From Amycolatopsis viridis (GTDB lineage: Bacteria > Actinomycetota > Actinomycetes > Mycobacteriales > Pseudonocardiaceae): a stretch of DNA of 64,000 nucleotides. The first letter of the stretch is position 1. Each line of letters begins with the position of its first letter. The notes beneath the pieces were generated by a model. It saw nothing but the letters and a program-made list of their open reading frames with translations. It had not been told where the DNA came from and ran no database searches. The stretch covers positions 4,526,001 through 4,590,000 of the forward strand of contig NZ_JAANOU010000001.1 of assembly GCF_011758765.1 (NCBI RefSeq), given 5' to 3'. This document shows, piece after piece, positions 39,800 through 49,701 of this stretch. The position numbers and the translations under genes are program-made.

Positions 39800-40381
39800 A
39801 TGACGAGCGGTTCGCGGCACGCGGGCGGTGGAACGCTGTTCACCGAGCCCTACCTGCTGGTCGGCCGGCCGGCGGGGGCAGACGGCGGCTTCGGGGTCCG
39901 GGACCGGTACGGGCGGCCGCTGGGCACCGTCGTGGCCACCGGAGCCGGCCCGCTGCGTAAACTGCTGCGGGCCCTGACGAATTCCGCCCGGTTCCGCCCG
40001 CGTTGTTTCGAAGTGCGTGACTCGGGCGGAAGTGTCGTGCTCAAAGTGCGCTCGCACGACTCGCGATTCCTGGTGACGCGCGCGGACGGCACCCCGATCG
40101 GTGACATCACCCGGCGCGGGCGGGACTGGTTCGCCCTGTCCGCGCAGGGCCGCAGCGTCGGCACCCTGGAGAGCCCCGGCGGGCCGGACTTCGCCATCAC
40201 CGGCGCGGACGGTACCGAGGTGGCGCGGACGTCGAAGGGCCGTCGGCCCGGGGAGCTCGACGGATCCGTCCCGGGCGCCGGTGAGCACGTCGTGGAGGTG
40301 CTGGCACAGCTCACCGACCCGATGGCGAGCCTGGTGATCGCCGCCGCGCTGACCCTGGACCCGGTGTTGCGCCACGGGTGA
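39800..40381 (+). CDS. Phospholipid scramblase/LURP-one-like protein
   Basis: 193 residues. Repeated short beta motifs such as FGVRDRYGRPLGTVV, FEVRDSGGSVVLKV, FLVTRADGTPIGDIT and FAITGADGTEVA, with a conserved RKLLRALTNSARFRP segment, match the tubby-like (scramblase/LOR) fold found in actinobacteria as phospholipid scramblase-related proteins. A hydrophobic helix near the C-terminus (MASLVIAAALTLDPVL) resembles the central tubby helix. Function in bacteria is unknown. ATG 39800 follows a TAACCT -10 by 9 nt, so the 5' leader is very short or absent. Confidence 0.72.
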   Translation: MTSGSRHAGGGTLFTEPYLLVGRPAGADGGFGVRDRYGRPLGTVVATGAGPLRKLLRALTNSARFRPRCFEVRDSGGSVVLKVRSHDSRFLVTRADGTPIGDITRRGRDWFALSAQGRSVGTLESPGGPDFAITGADGTEVARTSKGRRPGELDGSVPGAGEHVVEVLAQLTDPMASLVIAAALTLDPVLRHG

Positions 40382-40467
40382 CGCGGGTCTCAACGCCACG
40401 AGGTGGACATCCCGCCCGGGAAGTTCCAAAGTGAAATATCCCGGGTTGGAAAGGACGATGAGGTCTC

Positions 40468-41508
40468 GTGGAACCGATCCCCGAAGGCAGCGCCGAGTGG
40501 AGCGAGCCGGGCCTGTACGCCGTGGCGCCGGGCGTGCACCGGATTCCGTTGCCGCTGCCGAACGACGGGTTGCGGGCCGTCAACGTCTACGCCCTGACCG
40601 AGGGCTCCGACCTGGTGCTCATCGACTCCGGCTGGGCACTGGCCGAGGCCCGCGAGCAACTGGCCGCCGCGCTCAAGGGCCTGGGCGCCGAGCTCGGTGA
40701 CGTGAGCCAGTTCCTGGTCACCCACGTGCACCGCGACCACTACACGCAGGCCGTGGCGCTGCGGCGCGAGTTCGGCGGGCGCATCGCGCTGGGCGAGCTG
40801 GAGGAACCGTCGCTGCGCCTGAGCGCCGACCCGGACGTCCTGCCGCTGATCGGCCAGATCCGCGCGCTGCGGGCGAGCGGCGCGGGTCCAGTGGCCGACG
40901 AGCTGGTCCGGGTGTTCGAGATCCACGGCCGCAACACCGAGGCCGGCACCTGGGAGCTGCCCGACGAGTGGCTCACGGCCGGGCGGCGCACCGTCCTGCC
41001 CGGCCGCGCCCTCGACGTGGTGCCCACCCCCGGGCACACGGCCGGCCACGTGGTGTTCGACGACGGCGCCGCCGGGCTGATGTTCACCGGTGACCACGTG
41101 CTGCCGCACATCACGCCGTCGATCGGGTTCCAGCCCGTGGTGGCGGAGATGCCGCTGCGGGACTTCCTCGATTCGCTGCGGCTCGTGCGCGGCATGCCGG
41201 ACCGCCGGATGCTGCCGGCGCACGGCCCGGTGACCGACAGCGTGCACGCCCGGGTCGACGAGCTGCTGGACCACCACGCCCAGCGGCTGGACGTCATCGC
41301 GACGACCATTGTGGACGGTGCGGGCACCGCGTACGAGGCCGCGTTGCGGATGGGCTGGACGCGGCGGCAGCGCAAGCTGGGCGAGCTGGACATCTTCAAC
41401 CAGATGCTCGCGGTACTGGAGACCGCCGCGCACCTCGACCTGCTGGTGCACCAGGGCAAGCTCGGGCTCGCCGTCCAGGACGGGGTGCGCCACTACTCCG
41501 TAGCGTAG
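40468..41508 (+). CDS. MBL-fold metallo-hydrolase
   Basis: 346 residues. Zinc motif THVHRDHYT (H-x-H-x-D-H, about residue 86), third His in PTPGHTAGHVVF, Asp in FTGDHVLPHI and last His in LPAHGPVTD: a complete two-metal site. The C-terminal extension (RRQRKLGELDIFNQMLAVLE) looks like a helix-turn-helix-like tail found in LACTB2-type members. It probably hydrolyses an ester or thioester such as an acyl-CoA derivative; the convergent acyl-CoA ligase gives weak support. GTG start with GAGG 6 nt upstream. Confidence 0.87.
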   Translation: MEPIPEGSAEWSEPGLYAVAPGVHRIPLPLPNDGLRAVNVYALTEGSDLVLIDSGWALAEAREQLAAALKGLGAELGDVSQFLVTHVHRDHYTQAVALRREFGGRIALGELEEPSLRLSADPDVLPLIGQIRALRASGAGPVADELVRVFEIHGRNTEAGTWELPDEWLTAGRRTVLPGRALDVVPTPGHTAGHVVFDDGAAGLMFTGDHVLPHITPSIGFQPVVAEMPLRDFLDSLRLVRGMPDRRMLPAHGPVTDSVHARVDELLDHHAQRLDVIATTIVDGAGTAYEAALRMGWTRRQRKLGELDIFNQMLAVLETAAHLDLLVHQGKLGLAVQDGVRHYSVA

Positions 41509-41574
41509 GGTGGGGGGTACGGGCAGGCCCGATTGCGGTTCACGCCGGTTGCCGCCCGTCTGCCGAGGAGTCGC

Positions 41575-41748
41575 ATGACCCAGCACCACCCCGCGCCGCG
41601 TGCGCAGACCGCCCTGTTCAGCCACCCCGACACGCCGGAACCGGTGACCGCGCCCGGCGAGACTGCCGACGCGCGGGAGGTCCGTTTCCAGCCTCCCGCG
41701 CAGCGGACCGGAACGCCTAGGCGAACCGGTCGCGCAGCTCGCGCTTGA
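41575..41748 (+). CDS. Possible small protein (57 aa)
   Basis: An ATG here, MTQHHPAPRAQTALFSHPD, has a good ribosome site (GAGGAG, 5-7 nt before). The product would be His/Pro/Arg-rich and unstructured, and its last 32 bp overlap the 3' end of the convergent acyl-CoA ligase gene. I recognise no family. It could equally be a chance open frame or the remnant of a longer gene. Confidence 0.3.
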   Translation: MTQHHPAPRAQTALFSHPDTPEPVTAPGETADAREVRFQPPAQRTGTPRRTGRAARA

Positions 41749-43207
41749 GGATCTTGCCGGACGCGTTGCGCGGCAGGTCCGGGACGAACCGGACCGCCTT
41801 CGGCACCTTGAAGGCGGACAGCCTGCCGCGCACGTGGGCGATCAGCTCGTCCGGCGTGACGTCCTCTTTGGACACGACGACCGCGGTGATGGCCTCGATC
41901 CACTTCTCGTCCGGCACCCCGATCACCGCGGCCTCGGCCACCGCCGGGTGGGTGTAGAGCGCGTCCTCCACCTCCCGGGACGCCACGAGCACGCCGCCGG
42001 TGTTGATCACGTCCTTGATGCGGTCGACGACGTAGATGTAGCCCTCCTCGTCGATCCGCACCAGATCCCCGGAGTGGAACCAGCCGTCCCGGAACGCCTC
42101 GGCGGTCTCCTCCGGCTTGTCCCAGTAGCCCTCGCACAGCTGCGGGCTGCGGTAGACGCACTCCCCGGACTCGCCGGGCGCGACGTCGTTGCCGTCGGCG
42201 TCCACCACACGCAGCTCAACGAACAGCGCGGGCCGGCCGGCCGAGTCGGGGCGTTCCGCGTGGTCCTCCGGCCGCAGGATCGTGGCCAGCGGGCCGATTT
42301 CCGACTGCCCGAAGCAGTTGTAGAACCCGAGGCCGGGCATGGCCTGGCGGAGGCGGTCCAGCACCGGGCCGGGCATGATCGAGGCGCCGTAGTACGCCTT
42401 GCGCAGGGCGCTGAGGTCCCGCGCCCCGAAGTCCGGGTGGTTGGCCAGCGCAACCCACAGCGTGGGCGCGGCGAAGAACGCGCCGTGCCGGTCCTCGGCC
42501 AGGCGGCGCAGGATGTCGGCCGGGTCCGGGGTCTCGACGAGGGTGTTCGTCGCGCCGACGGCTAGCCACGGCACGAGGAACACGTGCATCTGCGCGGAGT
42601 GGTACAGCGGCATGACGTGCAGCGGCGCGTCGTCGGCGGTGAGGTCGAGGCCGGCGATGCACGACAGGTACTCGTGGACCAGTGCCCGGTGCGTCATCAT
42701 CGCGCCCTTCGGCCGCGAGGTCGTGCCCGAGGTGTAGAGCAGCTGGACCAGGTCGCCGTCGCCGACCTCGACGTCCAGCTCGGGCACCTCGCCGGACAGC
42801 GCGACGAGCGAGCCGTCGGCGTCGCGCAGCGGCACGATCCGGTCGACGGGCGGCAGGTTCCCGGCCAGTGCCGGATCCGCGAGCGCCACCCGGCTGCCGG
42901 ACTGCTCGACCAGGTAGGCGAGTTCGCCGCCGGTGAGGTTGTAGTTGACCGGGACGTGCACCAGCCCGGCGCGGGCGCAGGCGAGGAAGCCGATCAGGTA
43001 GGCGTCGGAGTTCTTGCCGTAGGCGGCGACCCGGTCGCCCTTGACGAGCCCGAGGCCGAGCAGGTGCGCCGCGGCGCGGGTCACGGCCGCGTCGAGTTCG
43101 GCGTAGGTCCACTGCCGGCCGGCGAACCGCAGGGCGATGCGGGCGGGCCAGCGGGCCGCGCTGCGGCGGAGGATGTCTGCGACGGTGCTGGAGCGGAGCG
43201 TGGTCAA
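41717..43207 (-). CDS. Acyl-CoA synthetase (AMP-forming ligase)
   Basis: 496 residues. Class I adenylate-forming enzyme: P-loop YTSGTTSRPKGAMMTH, NCFGQSEIGPLATI (A5 region), HSGDLVRIDEEGYIYVVDRIKDVI (A7-A8, here as HSGDLVRIDEEGY and DRIKDVI) and the catalytic Lys in RNASGKILKRELRD. It activates a carboxylic or fatty acid to an acyl-CoA; chain length is unclear. The TTG at 43207 sits 6-7 nt after GGAGGAG and is a better start than ATG at 43237. It is divergent from a GNAT gene. Confidence 0.9.
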   Translation of the reverse strand: MTTLRSSTVADILRRSAARWPARIALRFAGRQWTYAELDAAVTRAAAHLLGLGLVKGDRVAAYGKNSDAYLIGFLACARAGLVHVPVNYNLTGGELAYLVEQSGSRVALADPALAGNLPPVDRIVPLRDADGSLVALSGEVPELDVEVGDGDLVQLLYTSGTTSRPKGAMMTHRALVHEYLSCIAGLDLTADDAPLHVMPLYHSAQMHVFLVPWLAVGATNTLVETPDPADILRRLAEDRHGAFFAAPTLWVALANHPDFGARDLSALRKAYYGASIMPGPVLDRLRQAMPGLGFYNCFGQSEIGPLATILRPEDHAERPDSAGRPALFVELRVVDADGNDVAPGESGECVYRSPQLCEGYWDKPEETAEAFRDGWFHSGDLVRIDEEGYIYVVDRIKDVINTGGVLVASREVEDALYTHPAVAEAAVIGVPDEKWIEAITAVVVSKEDVTPDELIAHVRGRLSAFKVPKAVRFVPDLPRNASGKILKRELRDRFA

Positions 43208-43248
43208 GGGGAACTCCTCCTTCGGCGCCGGTGCCATACTCGACTGTC

Positions 43249-43698
43249 GTGAGTGAGATCCACATTAGACGTGCCCGGCGCTCCGATGTCGAGGTGATCG
43301 TCGCGATGCTCGCCGACGACCACCTCGGGGCGGGACGGGAGACGCCCGGCGACCCGGCCTACCTGCGGGCGTTCGACGCGATCGACGCCGACCCGAACCA
43401 GCTGCTGGTGGTGGCCGAGCAGGACGGGGATGTGGTGGGCACGCTGCAGCTCACGATCATCCCGGGCCTGTCCCGCCGCGGCGCCACGCGGGCACTGGTC
43501 GAGGCGGTGCGGGTGCGCTCGGTCCGGCGGGGCGGCGGGCTGGGGGCCACGCTGCTGACGTGGGCCGTCGACGAGGCCCGGCGCCGCGGCTGCGCGCTGG
43601 TGCAGCTCACCTCGGACGCCGCACGCGTGGACGCGCACCGCTTCTATGAACGGCTCGGCTTCCAGGCCAGCCACGTGGGCTTCAAGATGATGCTCTAG
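43249..43698 (+). CDS. GNAT family N-acetyltransferase
   Basis: 149 residues. N-terminal IHIRRARRSDVEVIVAMLADD, a beta-4 strand VRVRSVRRGGGLGATLLTWAV that holds the CoA loop (RRGGGLGATLL), and FYERLGFQASHVGFK at the end, as in amino-acid or aminoglycoside-type GNATs. GTG at 43249 starts the domain. A CATACT (43235-43240) just upstream may be its -10, which would give an almost leaderless mRNA. The substrate is unknown. Confidence 0.87.
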   Translation: MSEIHIRRARRSDVEVIVAMLADDHLGAGRETPGDPAYLRAFDAIDADPNQLLVVAEQDGDVVGTLQLTIIPGLSRRGATRALVEAVRVRSVRRGGGLGATLLTWAVDEARRRGCALVQLTSDAARVDAHRFYERLGFQASHVGFKMML

Positions 43699-43778
43699 CG
43701 ATCCGGTACGGGAGAGGTACTGCCCGGCATCGATCACGGGTCAGCGATTTGTCAGGTAGTTCGTCTACCGTGCGCCGG

Positions 43779-44135
43779 ATGAAGATGATCCAACGGGTGG
43801 CCGTCATCGGCGCGGGCGTGGCCCTCACGGCCGCAGCCACGCTGTCCACCGCCGCCGCGAGCAGCTACGTGGAGGTCCGGCACGGCGATGACCACGCTTA
43901 TGTCATAGGGAACCATCCGAACACTTTGATCATTTTCGACTCCGAGCGCGACGGACATTCGGTAACCGGATACGCGCAGTACTGGCATCCCGTCCTCAAG
44001 GAGTGGCGGACCGCGTCCGCCACGACCGGTCGCGGCAAGAATCCCGTCGAGGCCGACGGGGGCTACCGGATCAGCAAGATCAAGATTTGCGAGAACTCCA
44101 GCCCACGCGATTGCAGCGCCTGGAAATCGGTCTGA
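43779..44135 (+). CDS. Small secreted protein
   Basis: 118 residues. A short basic start and hydrophobic stretch (RVAVIGAGVALTAAATLSTA) followed by AAASS give a Sec signal peptide. The mature part of about 90 residues is beta-rich, with HAYVIGNHPNTLIIF and GYAQYWHPVLKEWRTASA, and two Cys near the end (KICENSSPRDCSAW) that could form a disulfide. It resembles small exported beta proteins of actinomycetes, but I know no function. Its base composition is slightly less GC-rich than neighbours. Confidence 0.7.
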   Translation: MKMIQRVAVIGAGVALTAAATLSTAAASSYVEVRHGDDHAYVIGNHPNTLIIFDSERDGHSVTGYAQYWHPVLKEWRTASATTGRGKNPVEADGGYRISKIKICENSSPRDCSAWKSV

Positions 44136-44247
44136 TCGCGGACGCGGAGTCGTTCCCCGGTAGCCGGGTGAGCGCCTCCGCGTCGTACACCTGCCAGGGC
44201 GGCTCAGGCCGAAGGCTCCCAGTTCCGCACCAGGTCCGGCACCCACG

Positions 44248-44512
44248 ACGGTGCTCGCCGGCACCGGCCAGGGCATGGGCCAGTTCGGCGGCCTCACGTC
44301 GATCAACGCGGCCGTGCCGGCGAACCGGCTGGCGGAGGCGACCGCCGCGCAGAACGTCGGCGGCTACCCGCCGGCCGCGATCCTCCCGCTGGCCGCGGGA
44401 TTCCCCAGCGATGCCATCGTCTGGCCGCCGCGACCACGGCGTTCGGGATCGTCGTGATGGCCGCCGCGGTGGCGGGCGGTCCCGTCGCGGCGCGACGGGA
44501 CCGCCCGCACGG
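44248..44512 (+). pseudogene. Remnant of an MFS transporter C-terminus
   Basis: The stretch TVLAGTGQGMGQFGG...INAAVPANRLAEATA, then GGYPPAAILPLAAGF, is the end of a major facilitator protein. After SDAI the reading changes frame at about 44419 (one base lost) and continues as LAAATTAFGIVVMAAAVAGG. The N-terminal helices are missing. The remaining part of this 377-bp gap (44136-44247) holds no gene I can name; a short minus-strand reading PSWVPDLVRNWEPSA with stop may be another fragment. Confidence 0.6.
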
Positions 44513-46438
44513 TCAGCCCGCCGCCTCCACCGGGCTGCCGAACTGCGCGGAGTACAGCCCGTAGTAGGCGCCGCCCGCGGCCAGCAGCTCCTCGTGCGTG
44601 CCCTGTTCCACGATCCGCCCCGACTCCATGACCAGGATGAGGTCGGCGTCGCGGATCGTGGACAGGCGGTGTGCGATGACGAAGCTCGTCCGGTCCGTCC
44701 GCAGCGCCGCCATGGCCTGCTGCAGCAGCGCCTCAGTGCGGGTGTCGACCGAGCTGGTGGCCTCGTCCAGGATCAGCAGCGACGGGTCGGCCAGGAACGC
44801 GCGGGCGATGGTGACCAGTTGTTTCTCGCCCGCGCTGAGGTTGGTGCCCTCGTCGTCGATGACCGTGTCGTAGCCGCCGGGCAGGCTGCGCACGAACCGG
44901 TCGACGAAGGTGGCCCTGGCGGCCGCCTCGATCTCCTCGCCGGTCGCGCCCGGGTTGCCGTAGGCGATGTTGTCCCGGATCGTGCCGTGGAACAGCCAGG
45001 TGTCCTGCAGCACCATGCCGGTCTGGCCGCGCAGCTCGTCCCGGGACATCTCGGTGATGTCGACGCCGTCCAGCGTGATCCGGCCCGCGTCCAGCTCGTA
45101 GAACCGCATGATGAGGTTCACCAGCGTGGTCTTGCCGGCCCCGGTCGGGCCCACGATCGCCACCGTCTGGCCCGGCTCGGCCACCAGCGACAGGTCTTCG
45201 ATCAGCGGCCGCTCGCGGTCGTAGGAGAAGTCCACGTGCTCGAACTCGACGCGGCCGCAGCGCCGCTGGGGCACCGTGGGCGAGGCGGTGTCGGGCTCCT
45301 GCTCCGGCGCGTCGAGCAGCTCGAACACGCGCTCCGCGGAGGCGACGCCGGACTGCAACAGGTTCGCCATCGACGCGGCCTGCGTCAGCGGCTGGGTGAA
45401 CTGGCGCGAGTACTGCAGGAACGCCTGCACGTCGCCGAGGGTCATCGTGCCCGTCGCCACGCGCAGCCCGCCGACGACCGCCAGCACGACGTAGCTGAGG
45501 TTGGACAGGAACATCATCGCCGGCATGATGATCCCGGAGACGAACTGCGCGCCCATCCCGGCCTGGTAGAGGTTTCCGTTGCGGCGTCCGAACTCGGCCT
45601 CGACCTCGCGACGGCGGCCGAACACGGTGACCAGTTCGTGGCCGGTGAACGCCTCCTCGATGTGCGCGTTGAGCGAGCCGGTGTGCTTCCACTGCGCCAC
45701 GAACAGCTTCTGCGAGCGCTTCCCGATCGCCCGCGTCAGCAGGATCGACACCGGTACCACCAGCAACGCGATCACCGCGAGCAGCGGCGAGACGACGAAC
45801 ATCATCACCAGCACGCCGACCAGCATCAGCAGCGAGCTGAGCAGCTGGCTCAGGGTCTGTTGCAGCGTCTGGGAGATGTTGTCGATGTCGTTGGTGACGC
45901 GGGACAGCAGTTCACCGCGCGGCTGCCCGTCGAAGTACCGCAACGGCAGCCGGTGCAGCTTCGCCTCGACGTCCTCGCGCAGCCGGAACACCACCCGCTG
46001 CACGGCCCCGTTGAGCAGGTACCCCTGCAACCAGCCGAACACCGACGCGGCGACGTACAACGCCAGCACCCACGCCAGCACGGTGCCCAGCGCGCCGAAG
46101 TCGATGCCCTGCCCGGGCACCAGGTCCATGCGGGCGAGCATGTCGGCGAGGTTGTCGTTGCCCGCCGCCCTGGCCGCGGCGACCGCCTGCTCGGTGGTCG
46201 TGCCCGCGGGCAGGCGGCTGGAGATGAAGCCGCCGAAGATGATGTCGGTGGCGTGGCCGAGGATCTTCGGTCCCACGACGGACAACGCGACGCTGATCAC
46301 GCCGAGGGCGACGACGGACGAGATCGTCAGGCGTTCGGGGCGCAGCCGCCCCAGCAACCGCCGCGCCCCGTCGGCGAAGCTCTTCGGCTTCTGGCCGGGC
46401 GCACCGGCCGCGGCTCCGGGAAAACCTGGTCTGGTCAC
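44513..46438 (-). CDS. ABC exporter subunit with consensus ATP-binding motifs, half of heterodimer
   Basis: 641 residues: six membrane helices fused to an ATPase domain. Walker [12 protein letters not shown], Walker [13 protein letters not shown] with catalytic Glu, and H-loop VIAHRLSTI are intact, but its signature is LSAGEKQ instead of LSGGQ. The insert after helix 1 is long. It pairs with the upstream gene (4-bp overlap) to make a drug or lipid exporter. With its partner it forms one consensus and one degenerate ATP site. Confidence 0.92.
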   Translation of the reverse strand: MTRPGFPGAAAGAPGQKPKSFADGARRLLGRLRPERLTISSVVALGVISVALSVVGPKILGHATDIIFGGFISSRLPAGTTTEQAVAAARAAGNDNLADMLARMDLVPGQGIDFGALGTVLAWVLALYVAASVFGWLQGYLLNGAVQRVVFRLREDVEAKLHRLPLRYFDGQPRGELLSRVTNDIDNISQTLQQTLSQLLSSLLMLVGVLVMMFVVSPLLAVIALLVVPVSILLTRAIGKRSQKLFVAQWKHTGSLNAHIEEAFTGHELVTVFGRRREVEAEFGRRNGNLYQAGMGAQFVSGIIMPAMMFLSNLSYVVLAVVGGLRVATGTMTLGDVQAFLQYSRQFTQPLTQAASMANLLQSGVASAERVFELLDAPEQEPDTASPTVPQRRCGRVEFEHVDFSYDRERPLIEDLSLVAEPGQTVAIVGPTGAGKTTLVNLIMRFYELDAGRITLDGVDITEMSRDELRGQTGMVLQDTWLFHGTIRDNIAYGNPGATGEEIEAAARATFVDRFVRSLPGGYDTVIDDEGTNLSAGEKQLVTIARAFLADPSLLILDEATSSVDTRTEALLQQAMAALRTDRTSFVIAHRLSTIRDADLILVMESGRIVEQGTHEELLAAGGAYYGLYSAQFGSPVEAAG

Positions 46439-48168
46439 GCCGCTTCCTCCGCGGTGAGCTGGGACTCCACGATCTCGAGGTAGGTGGGGCAGTCACGCAG
46501 CAGCTCGTCGTGCGTGCCGAGGCCGACGATTTCGCCGTTCTCCAGCACGACGATCTGGTCGGCGTTGACGATGGTGGACACCCGCTGCGCCACCACGAGC
46601 ACCGCGGCGTTCGCGGTGTGCGGTGCGAGCGCGGCCCGCAACCGCGCGTCGGTCGCCAGGTCGAGGGCCGAGAACGAGTCGTCGAACAGGTAGACCTCCG
46701 GTTTGCGGACCAGTGCCCGCGCGATCGCGAGCCGCTGCCGCTGTCCACCGGAGACGTTCGTGCCGCCCTGGGCGATCGGGGCGTCCAGCCCGCCGGGCAT
46801 CTCCGACACGAACTCCCGGGCCTGCGCGATCTCCAGCGCCTCCCACAGTTCCTCGTCGGTGGCGTCCGGGTTGCCGTACCGCAGGTTGCTCGCCACCGAG
46901 CCGGTGAACAGGTACGGCCGCTGCGGCACCAGCCCGATGCGGCCCCACAGCAGGTCGGGGTCGAGTTCGCGGACGTCCACGCCGTCGACGAGCACCCGTC
47001 CGGCCGTCGCGTCCACGAGCCGGGGCACCAGCGACAGCAGCGTGGTCTTGCCGGCGCCGGTGCTGCCGATGATGGCGGTGGTCCGGCCGGCCGCCGCGCG
47101 GAAGCTGATGTCCCGCAGCACCGGCGCGTCCGCACCCGGGTAGCGGAACTCCACCCCCTGGAACTCGACCGCACCGTGCTCGGGCACCTCGCGGACCGGC
47201 CGCAGCGGCGGGCGCACCGACGGTTCGGTGTCCAGCACCTCGGCGATCCGCTCGGCGCACACGGCCGCGCGCGGGATCATCGTCGCGATCATGGTCGCCA
47301 TCGTGACCGACATCAGGATCTGGATCAGGTAGGTCAGGAACGCCGTCAGCGCGCCGATCTGCATCGCCCCGCTCGCCACGCGGTGCGCGCCGAACCACAG
47401 CACCGCGACGCTGGAGGCGTTGAGCACCAGCATGACCGTGGGGAAGATCAGCGCCTGCAGGCGGCCCACGCGCAGCGCGGTGACCGTGAGCGCGTCGTTG
47501 GCGCCGGCGAAGCGCCGCGCCTCGTCGCGTTCGCGGACGAACGCCCGCACCACGCGGATCCCGGACAGCTGCTCCCGCAGCACCTGGTTGACCCGGTCGA
47601 TGCGGGTCTGCATGAGCCGGAACTGCGGCACCATGCGCGACACGATCAGCAGGATCGCGGCGAGCAGCACCGGGATCGCGACCAGCAGCAGCCAGGACAG
47701 CCCGACGTCCTGCTGGAGCGCCAGCACGATGCCACCGATGCACATGATCGGGGCCATGATCAGGATGGTGCAGCCCATCACCACGATCATCTGCACCTGC
47801 TGCACGTCGTTGGTGGTGCGCGTGATCAGCGACGGCGCGCCGAACTGCGCGACCTCGCGCGCGGAGAAGCCGCCCACGCGGTGGAAGACCGCGGCGCGCA
47901 CGTCCCGCCCGAACCCGGCCGCGCTGCGGGCGCCGAAGTAGACCGCGCCGATGGAGCAGGCGATCTGCAGCAGCGTCACGGCGAGCATCCAGCCACCGGT
48001 GGAGAAGATGTAGCCGGTGTTCCCGGTCGCCACCCCCTTGTCGATGATGTCGGCGTTGAGGCTCGGCAGGTACAGCGACGCGATGGTGCCGACGAGCTGG
48101 AGCACCACCACGCCCGCCAGCGCGCGCCAGTACGGACGCAGGAAGGTCCGCAACACGCGGTTGAGCAC
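46435..48168 (-). CDS. ABC exporter subunit with degenerate ATP site, half of heterodimer
   Basis: 577 residues with six membrane helices then the ATPase domain: Walker [13 protein letters not shown], intact signature [15 protein letters not shown], but Walker [13 protein letters not shown] has Asp in place of the catalytic Glu and the switch is VVAQRVSTI with Gln for His. These are the marks of the non-hydrolysing half of heterodimeric exporters like BmrC or TM287. GTG start after AAGGGGGG. It is divergent from a TetR regulator; a candidate promoter has TTGCGT (48223-48228) and TACACA (48200-48205) 17 bp apart, minus strand. Confidence 0.92.
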   Translation of the reverse strand: MLNRVLRTFLRPYWRALAGVVVLQLVGTIASLYLPSLNADIIDKGVATGNTGYIFSTGGWMLAVTLLQIACSIGAVYFGARSAAGFGRDVRAAVFHRVGGFSAREVAQFGAPSLITRTTNDVQQVQMIVVMGCTILIMAPIMCIGGIVLALQQDVGLSWLLLVAIPVLLAAILLIVSRMVPQFRLMQTRIDRVNQVLREQLSGIRVVRAFVRERDEARRFAGANDALTVTALRVGRLQALIFPTVMLVLNASSVAVLWFGAHRVASGAMQIGALTAFLTYLIQILMSVTMATMIATMIPRAAVCAERIAEVLDTEPSVRPPLRPVREVPEHGAVEFQGVEFRYPGADAPVLRDISFRAAAGRTTAIIGSTGAGKTTLLSLVPRLVDATAGRVLVDGVDVRELDPDLLWGRIGLVPQRPYLFTGSVASNLRYGNPDATDEELWEALEIAQAREFVSEMPGGLDAPIAQGGTNVSGGQRQRLAIARALVRKPEVYLFDDSFSALDLATDARLRAALAPHTANAAVLVVAQRVSTIVNADQIVVLENGEIVGLGTHDELLRDCPTYLEIVESQLTAEEAA

Positions 48169-48199
48169 GATCCCCCCTTGAGAAACGGTCGGTATCTCC

Positions 48200-48228
48200 T
48201 GTGTAGACTACCCCCATAAGAAACGCAA
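48200..48228 (-). promoter_or_regulatory. Candidate promoter of the ABC exporter operon
   Basis: Minus strand -35 TTGCGT, 17-bp spacer, -10 TACACA, in the 77-bp spacer shared with the divergent tetR. The element GAAACG occurs twice nearby (48182-48187 and 48220-48225), a possible repressor contact. Evidence is by eye only. Confidence 0.35.
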
Positions 48229-48245
48229 CGTATTTTGGAGGGCGG

Positions 48246-48839
48246 GTGCCGGAGCCGAAGTCGAGGCGTCACGGGGCGGAGCTGGAGTCGGCGATTCTGG
48301 ACGCGACCTGGGCCGAACTCGTCGAAACCGGCTACGCGAAGCTCACCATCGAGGGCGTGGCAGCCCGCGCCGGCACCAGCAAACCGGTCATCTACCGGAG
48401 GTGGCCCGGCCGGGCCGAACTCGTCCTCGCCGCCTGGCAGCGACGCGTGCCGAACGAGGGCGACCTGCCCGACACCGGCGAACTCCGGTCCGACCTGCTC
48501 GCGCTGATGCACCGGCTGGTGCACCGGTTCGACGACACCCCGCGCGACATCCTCGTCGGACTGATGACCGAGACCTTCCGCGATCCGGAGGTGTACGGCC
48601 TGCTGCTCAGGCAGATCGCCGCCTCCCGGCAGCGCCCCACCCTCGAGATCCTGGTCCGCCGGGCGGTCGAGCGGGGCGAGATCCCGCCGGTGGAGCTCAC
48701 GCCCCGGGTCGCGGAGGTTCCCCTCGACCTGCTCCGCGCGGAATCGATCTTCCACCACCACGACGTCGGCGAGCAGGTGATCACCGAGATCATCGACGAG
48801 GTCTTCCTGCCGTTGTTGCGCGGATTGGCGCGCGGATAG
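48246..48839 (+). CDS. TetR family transcriptional regulator
   Basis: 197 residues. Helix-turn-helix: KLTIEGVAARAGTSKPVIYRRW (quoted in two parts, LTIEGVAARAG and TSKPVIYRRWPGR). The C-terminal part LLALMHRLVHRFDDTPRDIL ... ESIFHHHDVGEQVITEIIDE matches the TetR_C (AcrR-type) domain. It is divergent from the ABC exporter pair and most likely represses it, responding to an exported compound. GTG at 48246 follows GGAGGGCG. The ligand is unknown. Confidence 0.9.
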   Translation: MPEPKSRRHGAELESAILDATWAELVETGYAKLTIEGVAARAGTSKPVIYRRWPGRAELVLAAWQRRVPNEGDLPDTGELRSDLLALMHRLVHRFDDTPRDILVGLMTETFRDPEVYGLLLRQIAASRQRPTLEILVRRAVERGEIPPVELTPRVAEVPLDLLRAESIFHHHDVGEQVITEIIDEVFLPLLRGLARG

Positions 48840-48928
48840 TCCGGCGGGAGGAATGTCCGGCCCGCCGCCGGGGTATGCGGGCACAGACGGCGACCAAAAC
48901 GAGAAGTGGCGGAGGCGGTGTCGGGGTC

Positions 48929-49696
48929 ATGAACACCGCTGGGGAGGTCTCGATCCGGCCACGGCAGGCCGGCGGCTGCACCATCGCCGGCCTGACCGGG
49001 CGGCTCGACGGCCGGAGCTACGGTGAGCTGCGGGACGGCCTCATCCGGCTGACCCTGGACCAGCCGCGGGCCCTGATCGCCGAGGTCGACGGTCTGGAAA
49101 TCACCAGCGAGCCCGCGCTGACCGTGTTCTCGGCGGTCCGCACCCGCACGAACTCCTGGCCCGGTGTGCCGGTCCTGCTCGTCGCCCGCGATCGCGAGCG
49201 GCGCGCCATGATCACCGCGAGCGCGGTCCACCGTTTCGTTCCTCTGCACTCGTGTGTCGAAGCGGCGGTCGGCGCGGTCGCGGAACCACCGTCGCGGCGG
49301 CGGCGGAGCACCGGGTTCCCGCCGGTCGCCGCCAGTTCACACGCCGCCCGCCGGTTCACGCGGGAGACCTGCCGCGGGTGGAACATCGGGCACCGGCAGG
49401 AGGACGCGCTCGGCGTCGCCACCGAGCTGGTCGAGAACGCGGTCACCCACGCCGGCAGCCCGCTGGAGCTCCGGCTGGAGCTCCGCGACGGTCGCCTGAC
49501 CATCGCCGTCCGCGACGAGGATCCGCGGCCCGCGGTGCTGCGCCAGCAGCCGGGCGGCGCGCTGTCCGGTTACGGCCTGCAGGTGATCGCCGCGCTGTCC
49601 GACACCTGGGGCTGCGCACCGGCGCCCGGCGGGAAGATCGTCTGGGCGGTGCTGCGGGTCGGCCCGCGCCACCTCGCGCCGTTCCGGGTGCGCTAG
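48929..49696 (+). CDS. STAS-HATPase fusion, anti-sigma-type regulator
   Basis: 255 residues. N-terminal STAS-like domain (GLTGRLDGRSYGELRDGL, VDGLEITSEPALTVFSAVR) is joined by an Arg-rich linker to a histidine-kinase-like ATPase domain with N-box ATELVENAVTHAG (about residue 164), DEDPRPAV and GGALSGYGLQVIAAL. Such ATPases bind sigma factors or phosphorylate STAS antagonists. Fusing both in one chain suggests an internal switch. A stand-alone STAS gene is convergent, 5 bp away, and may be the partner. ATG at 48929 follows GGAGG. Confidence 0.82.
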   Translation: MNTAGEVSIRPRQAGGCTIAGLTGRLDGRSYGELRDGLIRLTLDQPRALIAEVDGLEITSEPALTVFSAVRTRTNSWPGVPVLLVARDRERRAMITASAVHRFVPLHSCVEAAVGAVAEPPSRRRRSTGFPPVAASSHAARRFTRETCRGWNIGHRQEDALGVATELVENAVTHAGSPLELRLELRDGRLTIAVRDEDPRPAVLRQQPGGALSGYGLQVIAALSDTWGCAPAPGGKIVWAVLRVGPRHLAPFRVR

Positions 49697-49701
49697 CCGG
49701 A

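Noticed and set aside
40415-40451. CCCGGG repeats with TTCCAA/TTGGAA before the MBL gene
   Set aside because: The symmetry is weak, with a 16-nt spacer, and CCCGGG is common in this DNA; not strong enough for a site.
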